The notes: generated from the letters alone by a model not told the origin. Positions 1-5,837 are shown, numbered from the stretch's first letter. The stretch: DNA of 6,072 nucleotides from Bacillota bacterium (GCA_023412635.1 JAEYNI010000082.1:1-6072); one strand, 5' to 3'. Made by a program: numbers and translations.

Positions 1-36
1 TAAAAAACTATTCAGATTGTTAGGAGGGTCTATGTG

Positions 37-609
37 ATGAAATTTTTAAAAAGAAAACAGATTATCGTACTATCCCTTGTATTGATGCTAGTTATTGCAG
101 GCTATCTACAGTACAGCTATAACAAGAGCTCACAATTCAGTGAGGAAGACTCTGCTCAAATTGGTGATGCTGTATATGTTGATAGTCATGAAGTAACAGA
201 CGAGGGTACAGCAGCAGTTGATGATTCAGAGAAGACAGTAACTGCTTCAAAAGAAGCAAATAACTACTTTGCTCAGACAAAAATGGACAGAGATGTTGTC
301 AGAGGCAAAGATATAGAAATAATGAAGAGTATAACTGACGATCAAAGTGCTACCAAGGAAGCTAAAACTCAAGCTCAGGCTAAGATGATGAAGATAGTTG
401 AGACTTCACAAAAGGAATTAAACATTGAAAACCTGATTAAAAGTAAGGGCTTCAGTGATGTTGTTGCATTGTTTGGGGATGACGGGAGTGTAGATATAGT
501 TGTAAAAGCACCGGCCATAACCAAGCAGCAGACGGCACAGATAGTAGATATCGTCACCAGACAGGCAAATATCCCTATGGAAAAAATAGTGATAAAGAAG
601 TACTTCTAA
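37..609 (+). CDS. spoIIIAH: Stage III sporulation protein AH
   Basis: SpoIIIAH is a mother-cell membrane protein of the SpoIIIA-SpoIIQ feeding channel that joins mother cell and engulfed forespore. The 190-residue product has a short basic N-terminus (MKFLKRK), one membrane helix at about residues 8-25, a charged linker, then a YF...R...R helix region near residues 77-90 and a C-terminal alpha/beta domain (about 115-190) of the YscJ/FliF ring-building type, ending in IVIKKYF. Length and layout are usual for clostridial SpoIIIAH. I chose ATG at 37 because it is 8 bases after the strong ribosome site AGGAGGG (22-28); a GTG one codon earlier (34) is only 5 bases away. The upstream spoIIIA genes would lie outside the window; which stop in the first 37 bases ends spoIIIAG cannot be decided. 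A terminator follows, so this is probably the operon's last gene. Identity rests on family resemblance seen by eye. Confidence 0.92.
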   Translation: MKFLKRKQIIVLSLVLMLVIAGYLQYSYNKSSQFSEEDSAQIGDAVYVDSHEVTDEGTAAVDDSEKTVTASKEANNYFAQTKMDRDVVRGKDIEIMKSITDDQSATKEAKTQAQAKMMKIVETSQKELNIENLIKSKGFSDVVALFGDDGSVDIVVKAPAITKQQTAQIVDIVTRQANIPMEKIVIKKYF

Positions 610-640
610 TTGACAAACATAAATTTCAACAATATCATTG

Positions 641-721
641 AGGTTATCTTACAAAGGAACGGGAAATAGCTGCTATAGATAGAAGTTGCTATTCGTTCCA
701 TAGGATAACCTTTTCTTTTTG
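641..721 (+). terminator. Intrinsic terminator after spoIIIAH
   Basis: An outer 8-bp stem AGGTTATC (641-648) / GATAACCT (704-711) continues after an internal loop into GGAACG (656-661) / CGTTCC (694-699), then AATAGC (665-670) / GCTATT (688-693) with a 3-base bulge at 662-664. The hairpin runs straight into a T-rich tract at 711-720. This is a large but typical rho-independent terminator, 31 bases after the spoIIIAH stop. It separates the sporulation operon from the Asp23 module. Confidence 0.85.
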
Positions 722-795
722 ATTTTAAGATATTATTGATGGGTATAATAGAGTATGAGTATGTAAAACAGCGGATTTTTACGACATTTATCTGA

Positions 796-824
796 TTGAT
801 TAATGTGAACTTAAATGATATAAT
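796..824 (+). promoter_or_regulatory. Sigma-A-type promoter for Asp23 gene
   Basis: TTGATT (796-801), a 17-base spacer and a perfect TATAAT (819-824) with an extended -10 TG at 816-817. The predicted start is near 831, giving a leader of about 105 bases before the Asp23 gene. The leader contains a 7-bp inverted repeat, ACGGGTT (872-878) / AACCCGT (911-917), ending 5 bases before the ribosome site. A weaker TATAAT at 744-749 lacks a good -35. Apart from the terminator, this promoter and that repeat, I see nothing else in the gap 610-935. Confidence 0.65.
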
Positions 825-935
825 TTTACCAAACTGAGCCATACGTTTAGAAACTGCATTTTGACCTGATTACGGGTTTTTATGACTAAGGCTGTGGCTT
901 AATATATGTTAACCCGTTAAATGGAGAGGTGCATA

Positions 936-1331
936 ATGGAAGAGGAACAGAATATTTTGGACGATTATGGATCGGTGAAAATATCTGAAGAGGTTGTTGC
1001 GATTATCGCAGGAATTGCTGCTACCGATGTTCCCGGAGTTGCGGGAATGAGTGGAGGAATTGCTGGAGGAATTGCCGAAATACTCGGTAGAAAAAATCTT
1101 TCAAAGGGTGTAAAGGTTGAGGTTGGAGAAAAAGAAGCAGCTATAGACCTTTATATTATTGTTGAATTTGGTGCTCGTATCCCGGAAGTTGCCTGGGAAA
1201 TTCAGGACAAAGTCAAGAATGCCGTTCAATCGATGACCGGGCTCAATGTAATTGAAGTTAATATTCATGTTCAGGGAGTTAATTTCGATAAGGAAATTAA
1301 AAAGGATACTGAGTCAAATAAAAGTATATAA
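936..1331 (+). CDS. Asp23/Gls24 family envelope stress response protein
   Basis: A 131-residue protein of the Asp23/Gls24 (DUF322) family. The family signature is clear: GSVKISEEVVAIIAGIAATDVPGVAGMSGG at about residues 12-41 (split here as GSVKISEEVV, AIIAGIAATDVPGV and AGMSGG), a glycine-rich GGIAGGIAEILG stretch, and a C-terminal VIEVNIHVQGV strand near 108-118. There is no signal peptide or membrane segment, so it should be soluble and held at the membrane by a partner. In staphylococci Asp23 is anchored by AmaP, and an amaP-like gene follows here. Start choice: ATG 936 has GGAGAGGTG at 923-931 ahead of it, whereas the in-frame ATG at 921 overlaps that site and has none of its own. The gene has its own promoter upstream. 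Family assignment is firm; the exact role in this organism (cell-envelope homeostasis) is inferred. Confidence 0.92.
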   Translation: MEEEQNILDDYGSVKISEEVVAIIAGIAATDVPGVAGMSGGIAGGIAEILGRKNLSKGVKVEVGEKEAAIDLYIIVEFGARIPEVAWEIQDKVKNAVQSMTGLNVIEVNIHVQGVNFDKEIKKDTESNKSI

Positions 1332-1388
1332 GCAATTTTGCTGGAGATAATTATTATATAGCCAAAAAATTCATATATATGTAGCAAT

Positions 1389-1417
1389 TTGATATTAGGG
1401 TTTTTTTGAAGTATAAT
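1389..1417 (+). promoter_or_regulatory. Sigma-A-type promoter for amaP
   Basis: TTGATA (1389-1394), a 17-base spacer and a perfect TATAAT (1412-1417). This is the best consensus match in the window outside the OLE region. The start would fall near 1424, about 80 bases before amaP. No T-run hairpin lies between the Asp23 gene and this point, so amaP is probably also reached by read-through from the Asp23 promoter. The gap 1332-1504 is otherwise AT-rich and without other signals. Confidence 0.65.
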
Positions 1418-1504
1418 TATTTTAGGCTTTTAGCTGTAACTGTTAGCAAGTTATATACAAAGGACAGAGTTTCTCTCTATAAAATTGAAAAGAGGTGGAG
1501 CATA

Positions 1505-2056
1505 ATGAATATAATATTACGAGTTTTGCTTGCAATCTATGCATTCTTTCTTACAATTGCTTCAATGTTTGCAATGCTGGTAACCATAAGGTCGGACATA
1601 TTAACCGACACATATACATATTTATTTAATGAAGTATTAGCTTATAGAAATCCATCAATAGTCATGTTCATCATAGCATCAATATTCTTTTGTTTGAGCC
1701 TGACTTTTCTGCTTTCTGGTTTTAAACCCGAAGGGGATAAAAAAGCTATTATAAAGTATAATAAAAATGGTGACATCAGGATTACCTTAAACTCCATTGA
1801 AAATATTGCTCTTGCAACCTCTAGAAAGCTGTCAGGTATTCGTGATTCAAAGGCATATGTTACAAAAGTTGGTGAAAGCGTAAGCATAACCGTAAAAGCT
1901 ATTGTGCTTCCCGAAATAAACATTCCACTGCTTTCCGAGGATATGCAGGTAAAAGTTAAATCCTCTGTGGAAGAATGTACCGGGGTTCAGGTTGAAAGTG
2001 TCAAAGTACTTATTGAAAGTATTTTCACCGGATATAAGTCTTCGAGAGTAGAGTAG
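1505..2056 (+). CDS. amaP: Alkaline shock response membrane anchor protein AmaP
   Basis: A 183-residue membrane protein with two hydrophobic helices, about residues 5-27 and 51-72, forming a hairpin, followed by a cytoplasmic domain (about 80-183). The soluble part carries an Asp23-like pattern: IENIALATSRKLSGI, a beta strand SVSITVKAIVLPEINIP, a helix with VKSSVEECTGVQV, and a closing strand ESVKVLIESI. This is the layout of AmaP, the protein that tethers Asp23 to the cell membrane. Start choice: ATG 1505 follows AGAGGTGG (1491-1498); the reading frame is open for 33 more codons upstream, but that part is charged, lacks a ribosome site and begins at a TTG lying in the promoter. It sits between the Asp23 gene and a DUF2273 gene, the usual three-gene set; the next gene begins 16 bases later. 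Function in this host is inferred from the staphylococcal system. Confidence 0.85.
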   Translation: MNIILRVLLAIYAFFLTIASMFAMLVTIRSDILTDTYTYLFNEVLAYRNPSIVMFIIASIFFCLSLTFLLSGFKPEGDKKAIIKYNKNGDIRITLNSIENIALATSRKLSGIRDSKAYVTKVGESVSITVKAIVLPEINIPLLSEDMQVKVKSSVEECTGVQVESVKVLIESIFTGYKSSRVE

Positions 2057-2072
2057 CATATGGAGGTTATTT

Positions 2073-2303
2073 ATGGATAAGCAAAAACTTTACGAGGTTT
2101 ACAGGCAGCATAAAGGTGAGATTATCGGAGCCGGAATAGGTCTTTCCATCGCAATCATTGTTCTGCTGTTGGGGGTTTTAAAAGCATTATTTATTGTAAT
2201 ATGTGTTGTCTTTGGATTCTATATAGGAAAGAGACTTTCCCAGGATAAGGACTATATTAAGAACCTGCTTGACAGGATACTTCCTCCGGGAACGTACCGG
2301 TAG
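2073..2303 (+). CDS. DUF2273 small membrane protein
   Basis: A 76-residue protein with a basic/polar N-terminus (MDKQKLYEVYRQHKGE), two adjoining hydrophobic stretches at about residues 17-36 (IIGAGIGLSIAIIVLLLGVL) and 38-52, and a charged tail containing YIGKRLSQDKD and DRILPPGTYR. This is the DUF2273 pattern found beside Asp23 and AmaP in many Firmicutes. Its molecular role is unknown; a structural part in the same membrane-bound assembly is inferred from the constant gene neighbourhood. ATG 2073 is preceded by TGGAGG (2061-2066). The gene is 16 bases after amaP and is very likely cotranscribed with it. Directly after the stop codon (2301-2303) begins the 7-base tandem repeat, with no intervening spacer. 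Confidence 0.88.
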   Translation: MDKQKLYEVYRQHKGEIIGAGIGLSIAIIVLLLGVLKALFIVICVVFGFYIGKRLSQDKDYIKNLLDRILPPGTYR

Positions 2304-2450
2304 GAGGTTAGAAGTTGGAAGTTGGAAGTTGGAAGTTAGAAGTTAGAAGTTAGAGGTTAGAAGTTAGAGGTTAGAAGTTGGAAGTTAGAGGTTAGAAGTT
2401 GGAAGTTAGAAGTTAGAAGTTAGAAGTTGGAAGCAGGAAGTTAGATGTGA
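2304..2450 (+). repeat. Heptad tandem repeat, about 20 units of GAAGTTR
   Basis: Twenty contiguous 7-base units without any insertion or deletion from 2304 to 2443. Most read GAAGTTA or GAAGTTG; variants are GAGGTTA (four units: 2304, 2353, 2367, 2388) and GAAGCAG (2430). A degenerate unit GATGTGA follows at 2444-2450. The + strand is strongly purine-rich. Because the unit is 7 bases long, all frames hit TAG stops, so it does not code. It fills the first half of the 308-base gap between the DUF2273 gene and nusB. The look is that of short tandemly repeated (STRR-like) intergenic sequences that expand by slippage. No function can be read from it. Confidence 0.95.
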
Positions 2451-2492
2451 GTAGGTGTAGATAGGTTACGTCCTAAGCCGTTATAATGAAAA

Positions 2493-2509
2493 GATTGGCG
2501 TAGCCAATC
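2493..2509. repeat. Perfect 7-bp inverted repeat with 3-base loop
   Basis: GATTGGC (2493-2499), loop GTA, GCCAATC (2503-2509). There is no T-run after it, so it is not an intrinsic terminator. It sits between the GAAGTTR array and a second 7-base repeat, and the three together look like one composite intergenic repeat rather than separate accidents. Between the array and this hairpin (2451-2492) I see nothing of note. Confidence 0.75.
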
Positions 2510-2519
2510 AAACATAACT

Positions 2520-2547
2520 GTTCACTATTCACTTTTCCTTTTCACTT
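2520..2547. repeat. Short second heptad repeat (TTCACTN)
   Basis: Consecutive units GTTCACT (2520-2526), ATTCACT (2527-2533) and the diverged TTTCCTT (2534-2540), then another TTCACTT after a one-base phase slip (2541-2547). It is pyrimidine-rich on this strand, unlike the GAAGTTR array, and is not its reverse complement. The remaining bases to nusB (2548-2596) are AT-rich with no convincing promoter; the ribosome site AGGAGG lies at 2597-2602. Confidence 0.6.
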
Positions 2548-2611
2548 AAATAAGAAATCTGAAGTTTGAAAATACTAAAATATATGTTATATACATAGGA
2601 GGAATTGTTTA

Positions 2612-3097
2612 ATGGGACGCCGTGCATCCAGGGAAGCTGCAATGAAACTGCTGTATCAGCTGGAAATACAGAGAGATGATAGAAATGAACAAATCGATGC
2701 TGTACTTGAGGATGAAAGCATAACAGGAAGTGATAAAAAATACATCCGAAGTGTGGTAGATGGAGTCAGCGGAAAAATTGAACTGCTGGACAACATTATT
2801 GAAAAATATGCTATGGGCTGGAAAATCAGCAGAATGTCTAAAATTGATTTATCAGTACTTCGAATTGGTATATACGAAATTTTGTATCGTGAGGATATTC
2901 CATATAGTGTTTCAGTAAATGAAGCAGTTGAACTGGCTAAAAAATACAGTAATGAAGATGCAGGTGCTTTTGTAAATGGTTTGCTTGCAAAGGTAACTAA
3001 AGAAGACGCAAAGGAAAATGAGTCCGGAAAAGAGATAGCTGTTAATACTCCGGATAGTGACATTATTTCCGAAACGGTTAACCCATCAGATAAATAG
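2612..3097 (+). CDS. nusB: Transcription antitermination factor NusB
   Basis: NusB binds boxA RNA together with ribosomal protein S10 (NusE) and supports antitermination of rRNA and other operons in the cytoplasm. The 161-residue product is all-helical by pattern and carries the family landmarks: MGRRASREAAMKLLYQLE at the N-terminus, a WKISRMSKIDLSVLRIGIYEI core (W70, D79, R84), then IPYSVSVNEAVELAKKYS (97-113) and the closing FVNGLLAKV (120-128). About 30 residues beyond the usual end form an acidic, polar tail (EDAKENESGK onward), probably disordered. ATG 2612 lies 9 bases after AGGAGG. The gene starts the nusB-xseA-xseB-ispA cluster. A terminator-like hairpin begins 17 bases after its stop, so nusB may be transcribed more than the genes behind it. 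Confidence 0.96.
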   Translation: MGRRASREAAMKLLYQLEIQRDDRNEQIDAVLEDESITGSDKKYIRSVVDGVSGKIELLDNIIEKYAMGWKISRMSKIDLSVLRIGIYEILYREDIPYSVSVNEAVELAKKYSNEDAGAFVNGLLAKVTKEDAKENESGKEIAVNTPDSDIISETVNPSDK

Positions 3098-3101
3098 CTT
3101 A

Positions 3102-3169
3102 GCTTATAAAAACTGATAATGTGAGATTTTCGGCATTATCTTTTTTTAACGTTAGGGATATTTATAAGC
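3102..3169 (+). promoter_or_regulatory. Perfect 9-bp inverted repeat enclosing the xseA leader hairpin
   Basis: GCTTATAAA (3102-3110) is the exact reverse complement of TTTATAAGC (3161-3169). The two arms enclose the terminator-like hairpin and T-run, and the right arm ends 2 bases before the xseA ribosome site (3172-3179). In RNA this could form an outer stem around the hairpin and place the ribosome site at its edge. Regulatory use is inference from geometry; in AT-rich DNA chance cannot be excluded. Confidence 0.35.
3115..3147 (+). terminator. Terminator or attenuator hairpin between nusB and xseA
   Basis: GATAATG (3115-3121) pairs perfectly with CATTATC (3134-3140), with a 12-base loop, and is followed directly by seven T (3141-3147). 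The stem is short and AT-rich, so it may end transcription only in part. No promoter is visible between it and xseA, so some read-through is needed to express the exonuclease and ispA unless transcripts start inside nusB. An A-run just before the stem (3108-3112) means it could also work weakly in the other direction. Confidence 0.6.
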
Positions 3170-3186
3170 AGAAAGGAAGCTTTGAA

Positions 3187-4386
3187 TTGAATAAAGTTTT
3201 TTCAGTATCAGACGTTAATAACTATATAAAGCAACTCATTTCAAATGACGGGATACTATCGGGGGTATCTGTCAGAGGTGAAATATCGAACTTTAAGCAC
3301 CATTATACCGGACACATGTATTTCACCATTAAGGATGAAAACAGTATTCTTAAATGTGTCATGTTCAAAACACAGGCAAATCAACTAAAATTTGTTCCTC
3401 AGAACGGAAACAAGGTAATTGTGTCAGGGTATATATCGGTTTTTGAGAGGGATGGACAGTACCAGCTTTATGCCAGTGACATGCAGCCTGACGGTTTGGG
3501 TGCGCTTCACCTGGCTTTTGAACAGCTGAAAAATAAGCTGCAGGAGGAAGGGCTCTTTGATGCTGCAATAAAGAAAAAGCTGCCACTGCTACCGAGGAGT
3601 ATAGGAGTGGTTACCTCCTCAACCGGGGCGGTCATAAGAGATATCATTAATGTTACATATAGAAGACACAGTAAAATGAAACTGGTATTGTACCCGGTAG
3701 CAGTGCAGGGAGTGCAAGCCGCCGGACAGATTGCTGCTGCTATAAACAAGCTGAATGAGCATGGACGGGTGGATGTAATAATTATTGCCCGGGGCGGCGG
3801 CTCTCTGGAGGAGCTCTGGGCGTTCAATGAAGAGGTGGTAGCCAGAAGCGTATATGCCTCTAAAATCCCTGTAATATCGGCTGTAGGCCATGAAACAGAC
3901 TTCACCATCTGTGATTTCGTTTCCGACATGCGGGCTCCGACACCGTCAGCAGCGGCGGAGCTTGCAGTACCAGAGGTTGAAGTTCTAAAATACAAACTTC
4001 AGAACTATAATGTCAGAATGAAGGGTGCTCTTGTTAAAAAGCTGAGCCTTTGTGAAAATCAGTTGCAGAAGATAAGATCCAGACCGGTTTTCCGACAGCC
4101 GTACGACAGGCTTAATCAATACAGATTGAAGCTGGACAATGAGGTTAAGCATTTATTCAGAAATAACGAGATGCTTATTAAGGAAAAGAAATCGCAGTTT
4201 GCTTTGCTGGCTGGAAAGCTGGATGCCCTTAGCCCGCTTAAAGTTATGGAGAGAGGCTACAGTGTAGTCAGAAATTCTGAGGGTGGTATAGTAAACAGGC
4301 GTGAACAGGTTAAGCCGGGTGATATGCTGGAAATAAGCCTTAATGATGGAAAAGCTAACTGTAATGTGGTTTCAACATCACCATAA
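3187..4386 (+). CDS. xseA: Exodeoxyribonuclease VII large subunit
   Basis: Catalytic subunit of exonuclease VII, which degrades single-stranded DNA from both ends to short oligonucleotides and takes part in repair. From the chosen start the protein has 399 residues, usual for clostridia. Residues 1-100 form the OB-fold DNA-binding domain (VSDVNNYIKQL, GEISNFKHHYTGHMYF, VSGYISVFERDGQYQLYA). The catalytic core follows, with IGVVTSSTGAVIRDI (139-153), RGGGSLEELWAFNEE (202-216), AVGHETDFT (232-240) and RAPTPSAAAELA (249-260). A helical, coiled-coil-like region and the C-terminal segment with ERGYSVV complete it. Start choice: TTG 3187 is 7 bases after AAAGGAAG (3172-3179) and gives the family N-terminus MNKVFSVSDV. 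The frame stays open to a GTG at 3121, but that start lies in the terminator hairpin and lacks a ribosome site. xseB follows after 16 bases. Confidence 0.95.
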   Translation: MNKVFSVSDVNNYIKQLISNDGILSGVSVRGEISNFKHHYTGHMYFTIKDENSILKCVMFKTQANQLKFVPQNGNKVIVSGYISVFERDGQYQLYASDMQPDGLGALHLAFEQLKNKLQEEGLFDAAIKKKLPLLPRSIGVVTSSTGAVIRDIINVTYRRHSKMKLVLYPVAVQGVQAAGQIAAAINKLNEHGRVDVIIIARGGGSLEELWAFNEEVVARSVYASKIPVISAVGHETDFTICDFVSDMRAPTPSAAAELAVPEVEVLKYKLQNYNVRMKGALVKKLSLCENQLQKIRSRPVFRQPYDRLNQYRLKLDNEVKHLFRNNEMLIKEKKSQFALLAGKLDALSPLKVMERGYSVVRNSEGGIVNRREQVKPGDMLEISLNDGKANCNVVSTSP

Positions 4387-4402
4387 CATAGGAGGAGAAT
4401 AT

Positions 4403-4660
4403 ATGAACAAGGATTTAAATATTACAGAACAAAAATGTTCTTATGATAAAAGTTTTGAAGAGGCTATCTGCCAACTTGAGCAAATAGTGTCAAAACTTGA
4501 GAAGGGCGATATATCTTTAGAGGATTCCATAAGTAACTTTCAGGATGGAATAGAATTATCAAGGTACTGCGCTGCAAAACTTGATGAGGCTGAAAAAAAG
4601 ATATCCATCCTTCTTCAGGACGAAGAAGGTAATCTGGTAGAAAAGGATTTTGAATTATGA
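4403..4660 (+). CDS. xseB: Exodeoxyribonuclease VII small subunit
   Basis: The 85-residue small subunit of exonuclease VII, a helical hairpin protein that packs in several copies on the XseA stalk. The family core is plain: SFEEAICQLEQIVSKLEKGDISLEDSI (about residues 16-42), then FQDGIELSRYCAAKLDEAEKKISIL (45-69). Start choice: ATG 4403 follows a strong AGGAGG at 4390-4395 with a 7-base spacer; an earlier in-frame ATG at 4343 lies inside xseA and has no ribosome site. The stop overlaps the ispA start as ATGA (4657-4660), which suggests translational coupling. Confidence 0.95.
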   Translation: MNKDLNITEQKCSYDKSFEEAICQLEQIVSKLEKGDISLEDSISNFQDGIELSRYCAAKLDEAEKKISILLQDEEGNLVEKDFEL

Positions 4661-5541
4661 GCTTAAAAAATAAACAAGCATTTTATATTGAAATAATCGA
4701 AAATAGTCTGGCAAACAGTATCTCCATTGAAAGTCAATACTATATCAGCCTTAAGGAAGCCATGCTCTACAGTCTTATGGCTGGAGGGAAAAGACTTAGA
4801 CCCACTCTGGCATTAGCCACTGCTGAGTTATTTGAAAAAGAGCCGAGAGAGGTCGTTGCTTTTGCATGTGCCATAGAAATGATCCATACCTATTCCCTGA
4901 TACATGATGACCTGCCAGCCATGGACAATGATGATTTCCGACGTGGCAAACCCACAAGTCACAAGATGTTTGGTGAGGCAATGGCTATCCTGGCAGGGGA
5001 CGCACTATTAAATCTGGCCTATGAGACAATGATAAAGGACGCTCTGGCTGGGAACAGTATTAAAAAGCTCAAGGCTATGGAGGTAATAGCGCAGTATGCC
5101 GGTTCTCTTGGAATGATAGGTGGTCAGGTTATTGACCTGAACGGCGAGGGGAGAAGGGCCGATTGTGATGAACTGAAAACAATGCACAAGCTTAAAACAG
5201 GAGCATTAATAAAAGCGCCTGTTGAAGCGGCTGCAATAATTAGTTGTGCTGATGAGAAACAATTTGCTGCTCTTTCAAATTATGCTGCTAATCTTGGTTT
5301 GGCTTTTCAGATAAAGGACGATATTTTAGATATTGAAGGCAGCATGGAGGAGATGGGGAAAAAGCCTGGCAGTGATGCATTAAGTGACAAGTCAACCTAT
5401 GTAACTCTGTACGGTTTAGAGAAATCTAAGCAAATGCTTAAGGATGTAACAAATGAAGGAATAGCTTTTTTGGAACAGTTCGGAAAGAGAGCGGATTTCC
5501 TCAGAGAGTTAGCCGCCGCGCTGGTGACGAGATCAAATTAA
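4657..5541 (+). CDS. ispA: Polyprenyl synthetase, probably farnesyl diphosphate synthase
   Basis: A 294-residue trans-prenyltransferase that condenses isopentenyl diphosphate with allylic diphosphates, supplying precursors for undecaprenyl carrier lipid, quinones and other isoprenoids. Visible landmarks: GGKRLRP (43-49), the first aspartate-rich motif DDLPAMD (84-90) with the two-residue insertion typical of bacterial type II enzymes, RRGKPTSHKMFGEAMAILAGDALL (95-118, quoted by its ends RRGKPTSH and AGDALL), GMIGGQVIDL, HKLKTGALI (177-185), and the second motif DDILD (221-225). Tyr79 and Ser80 just before the first motif fit a short-chain (C15) product, but chain length (C15 versus C20) cannot be settled by eye. 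The ATG overlaps the xseB stop; a modest AAAAGG lies at 4641-4646. The last two codons and the stop lie inside the long palindrome at 5534-5734, which may have supplied this gene end. Confidence 0.94.
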   Translation: MSLKNKQAFYIEIIENSLANSISIESQYYISLKEAMLYSLMAGGKRLRPTLALATAELFEKEPREVVAFACAIEMIHTYSLIHDDLPAMDNDDFRRGKPTSHKMFGEAMAILAGDALLNLAYETMIKDALAGNSIKKLKAMEVIAQYAGSLGMIGGQVIDLNGEGRRADCDELKTMHKLKTGALIKAPVEAAAIISCADEKQFAALSNYAANLGLAFQIKDDILDIEGSMEEMGKKPGSDALSDKSTYVTLYGLEKSKQMLKDVTNEGIAFLEQFGKRADFLRELAAALVTRSN

Positions 5542-5734
5542 GACCTGTAATCAAAGTGATATCCCTGAATAGTGCGTGAGTATAAATTATAACAATGTGG
5601 AAGCATGGTTAGAAATAAAGAAAACGAATACCTATCAAGGATATTAGTTTTTTTATTTCGTGTGCGACACATTGTTGTATTTTTGTACGGGAGCACTATT
5701 ATAGGCTTTATAGTTGATTCCATTTCTAAATTTG
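5534..5734. repeat. Roughly 200-base imperfect palindrome (MITE-like fold-back element)
   Basis: The two halves pair along almost their whole length around a centre near 5635. Segments (left/right): 5534-5539/5729-5734 (CAAATT/AATTTG), 5541-5543/5725-5727, 5549-5554/5714-5719 (AATCAA/TTGATT), 5564-5566/5703-5705, 5568-5575/5693-5700 (AATAGTGC/GCACTATT), 5580-5586/5682-5688, 5588-5599/5668-5679 (including AACAATGTG/CACATTGTT), 5603-5607/5661-5665, 5613-5625/5647-5658 with one bulged G, and 5627-5632/5639-5645. By hand I count about 69 Watson-Crick and 5 G-U pairs. The triplet GAT flanks both ends (5531-5533 and 5735-5737), compatible with a 3-base target duplication. No transposase is present. 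It may be a non-autonomous mobile element or a very long RNA hairpin at the end of the ispA message. Confidence 0.75.
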
Positions 5735-5748
5735 GATTAAAGTTCCCT

Positions 5749-5777
5749 TTGAATTTTAGAGTGTTCTATGTTATAAT
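5749..5777 (+). promoter_or_regulatory. Upstream promoter candidate for the OLE RNA region
   Basis: TTGAAT (5749-5754), a 17-base spacer and a perfect TATAAT (5772-5777) with extended -10 TG at 5769-5770. The predicted start is near 5784, about 100 bases before the structured RNA. It lies 14 bases beyond the palindrome. The leader has only short hairpins, such as ATGGC (5787-5791) / GCCAT (5802-5806). Confidence 0.55.
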
Positions 5778-5837
5778 GTGTTCTCGATGGCATTTGTATA
5801 AGCCATAAGCTCTTATTAGTATGTGATTTAGCGTTTA

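Noticed and set aside
606..842. A 78-codon frame on the - strand in the gap before the Asp23 gene
   Set aside because: It covers the spoIIIAH terminator and the Asp23 promoter, lacks a ribosome site, and has low-complexity AT-driven composition.
1406..1504. Extended amaP start 33 codons upstream
   Set aside because: It begins at a TTG in the promoter, upstream of the predicted transcript start, with no ribosome site; ATG 1505 has AGAGGTGG at the right distance.
2304..2450. Heptad array considered as a CRISPR array or as coding repeats
   Set aside because: There are no spacers between units, and the unit is far shorter than a CRISPR repeat. TAG stops occur in all forward frames.
2482..2487. 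TATAAT between the heptad array and the hairpin, as a nusB promoter
   Set aside because: No acceptable -35 at 15-19 bases upstream. A TTGAAA at 2566-2571 with TATACA at 2590-2595 was also weighed, but its start would fall on the ribosome site.
3507..3995. Long - strand frames opposite xseA (and a similar 135-codon one opposite nusB at 2656-3063)
   Set aside because: They lie entirely within well-recognised genes on the other strand, are rich in Ser/Ala as expected for shadows, and lack ribosome sites.
5605..5808. A 67-codon open frame on the + strand with a hydrophobic product after ispA
   Set aside because: It starts inside the long palindrome, has no proper ribosome site, and runs through the best promoter of the region. 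Its hydrophobic content comes from T-rich DNA. The product resembles no family I know.
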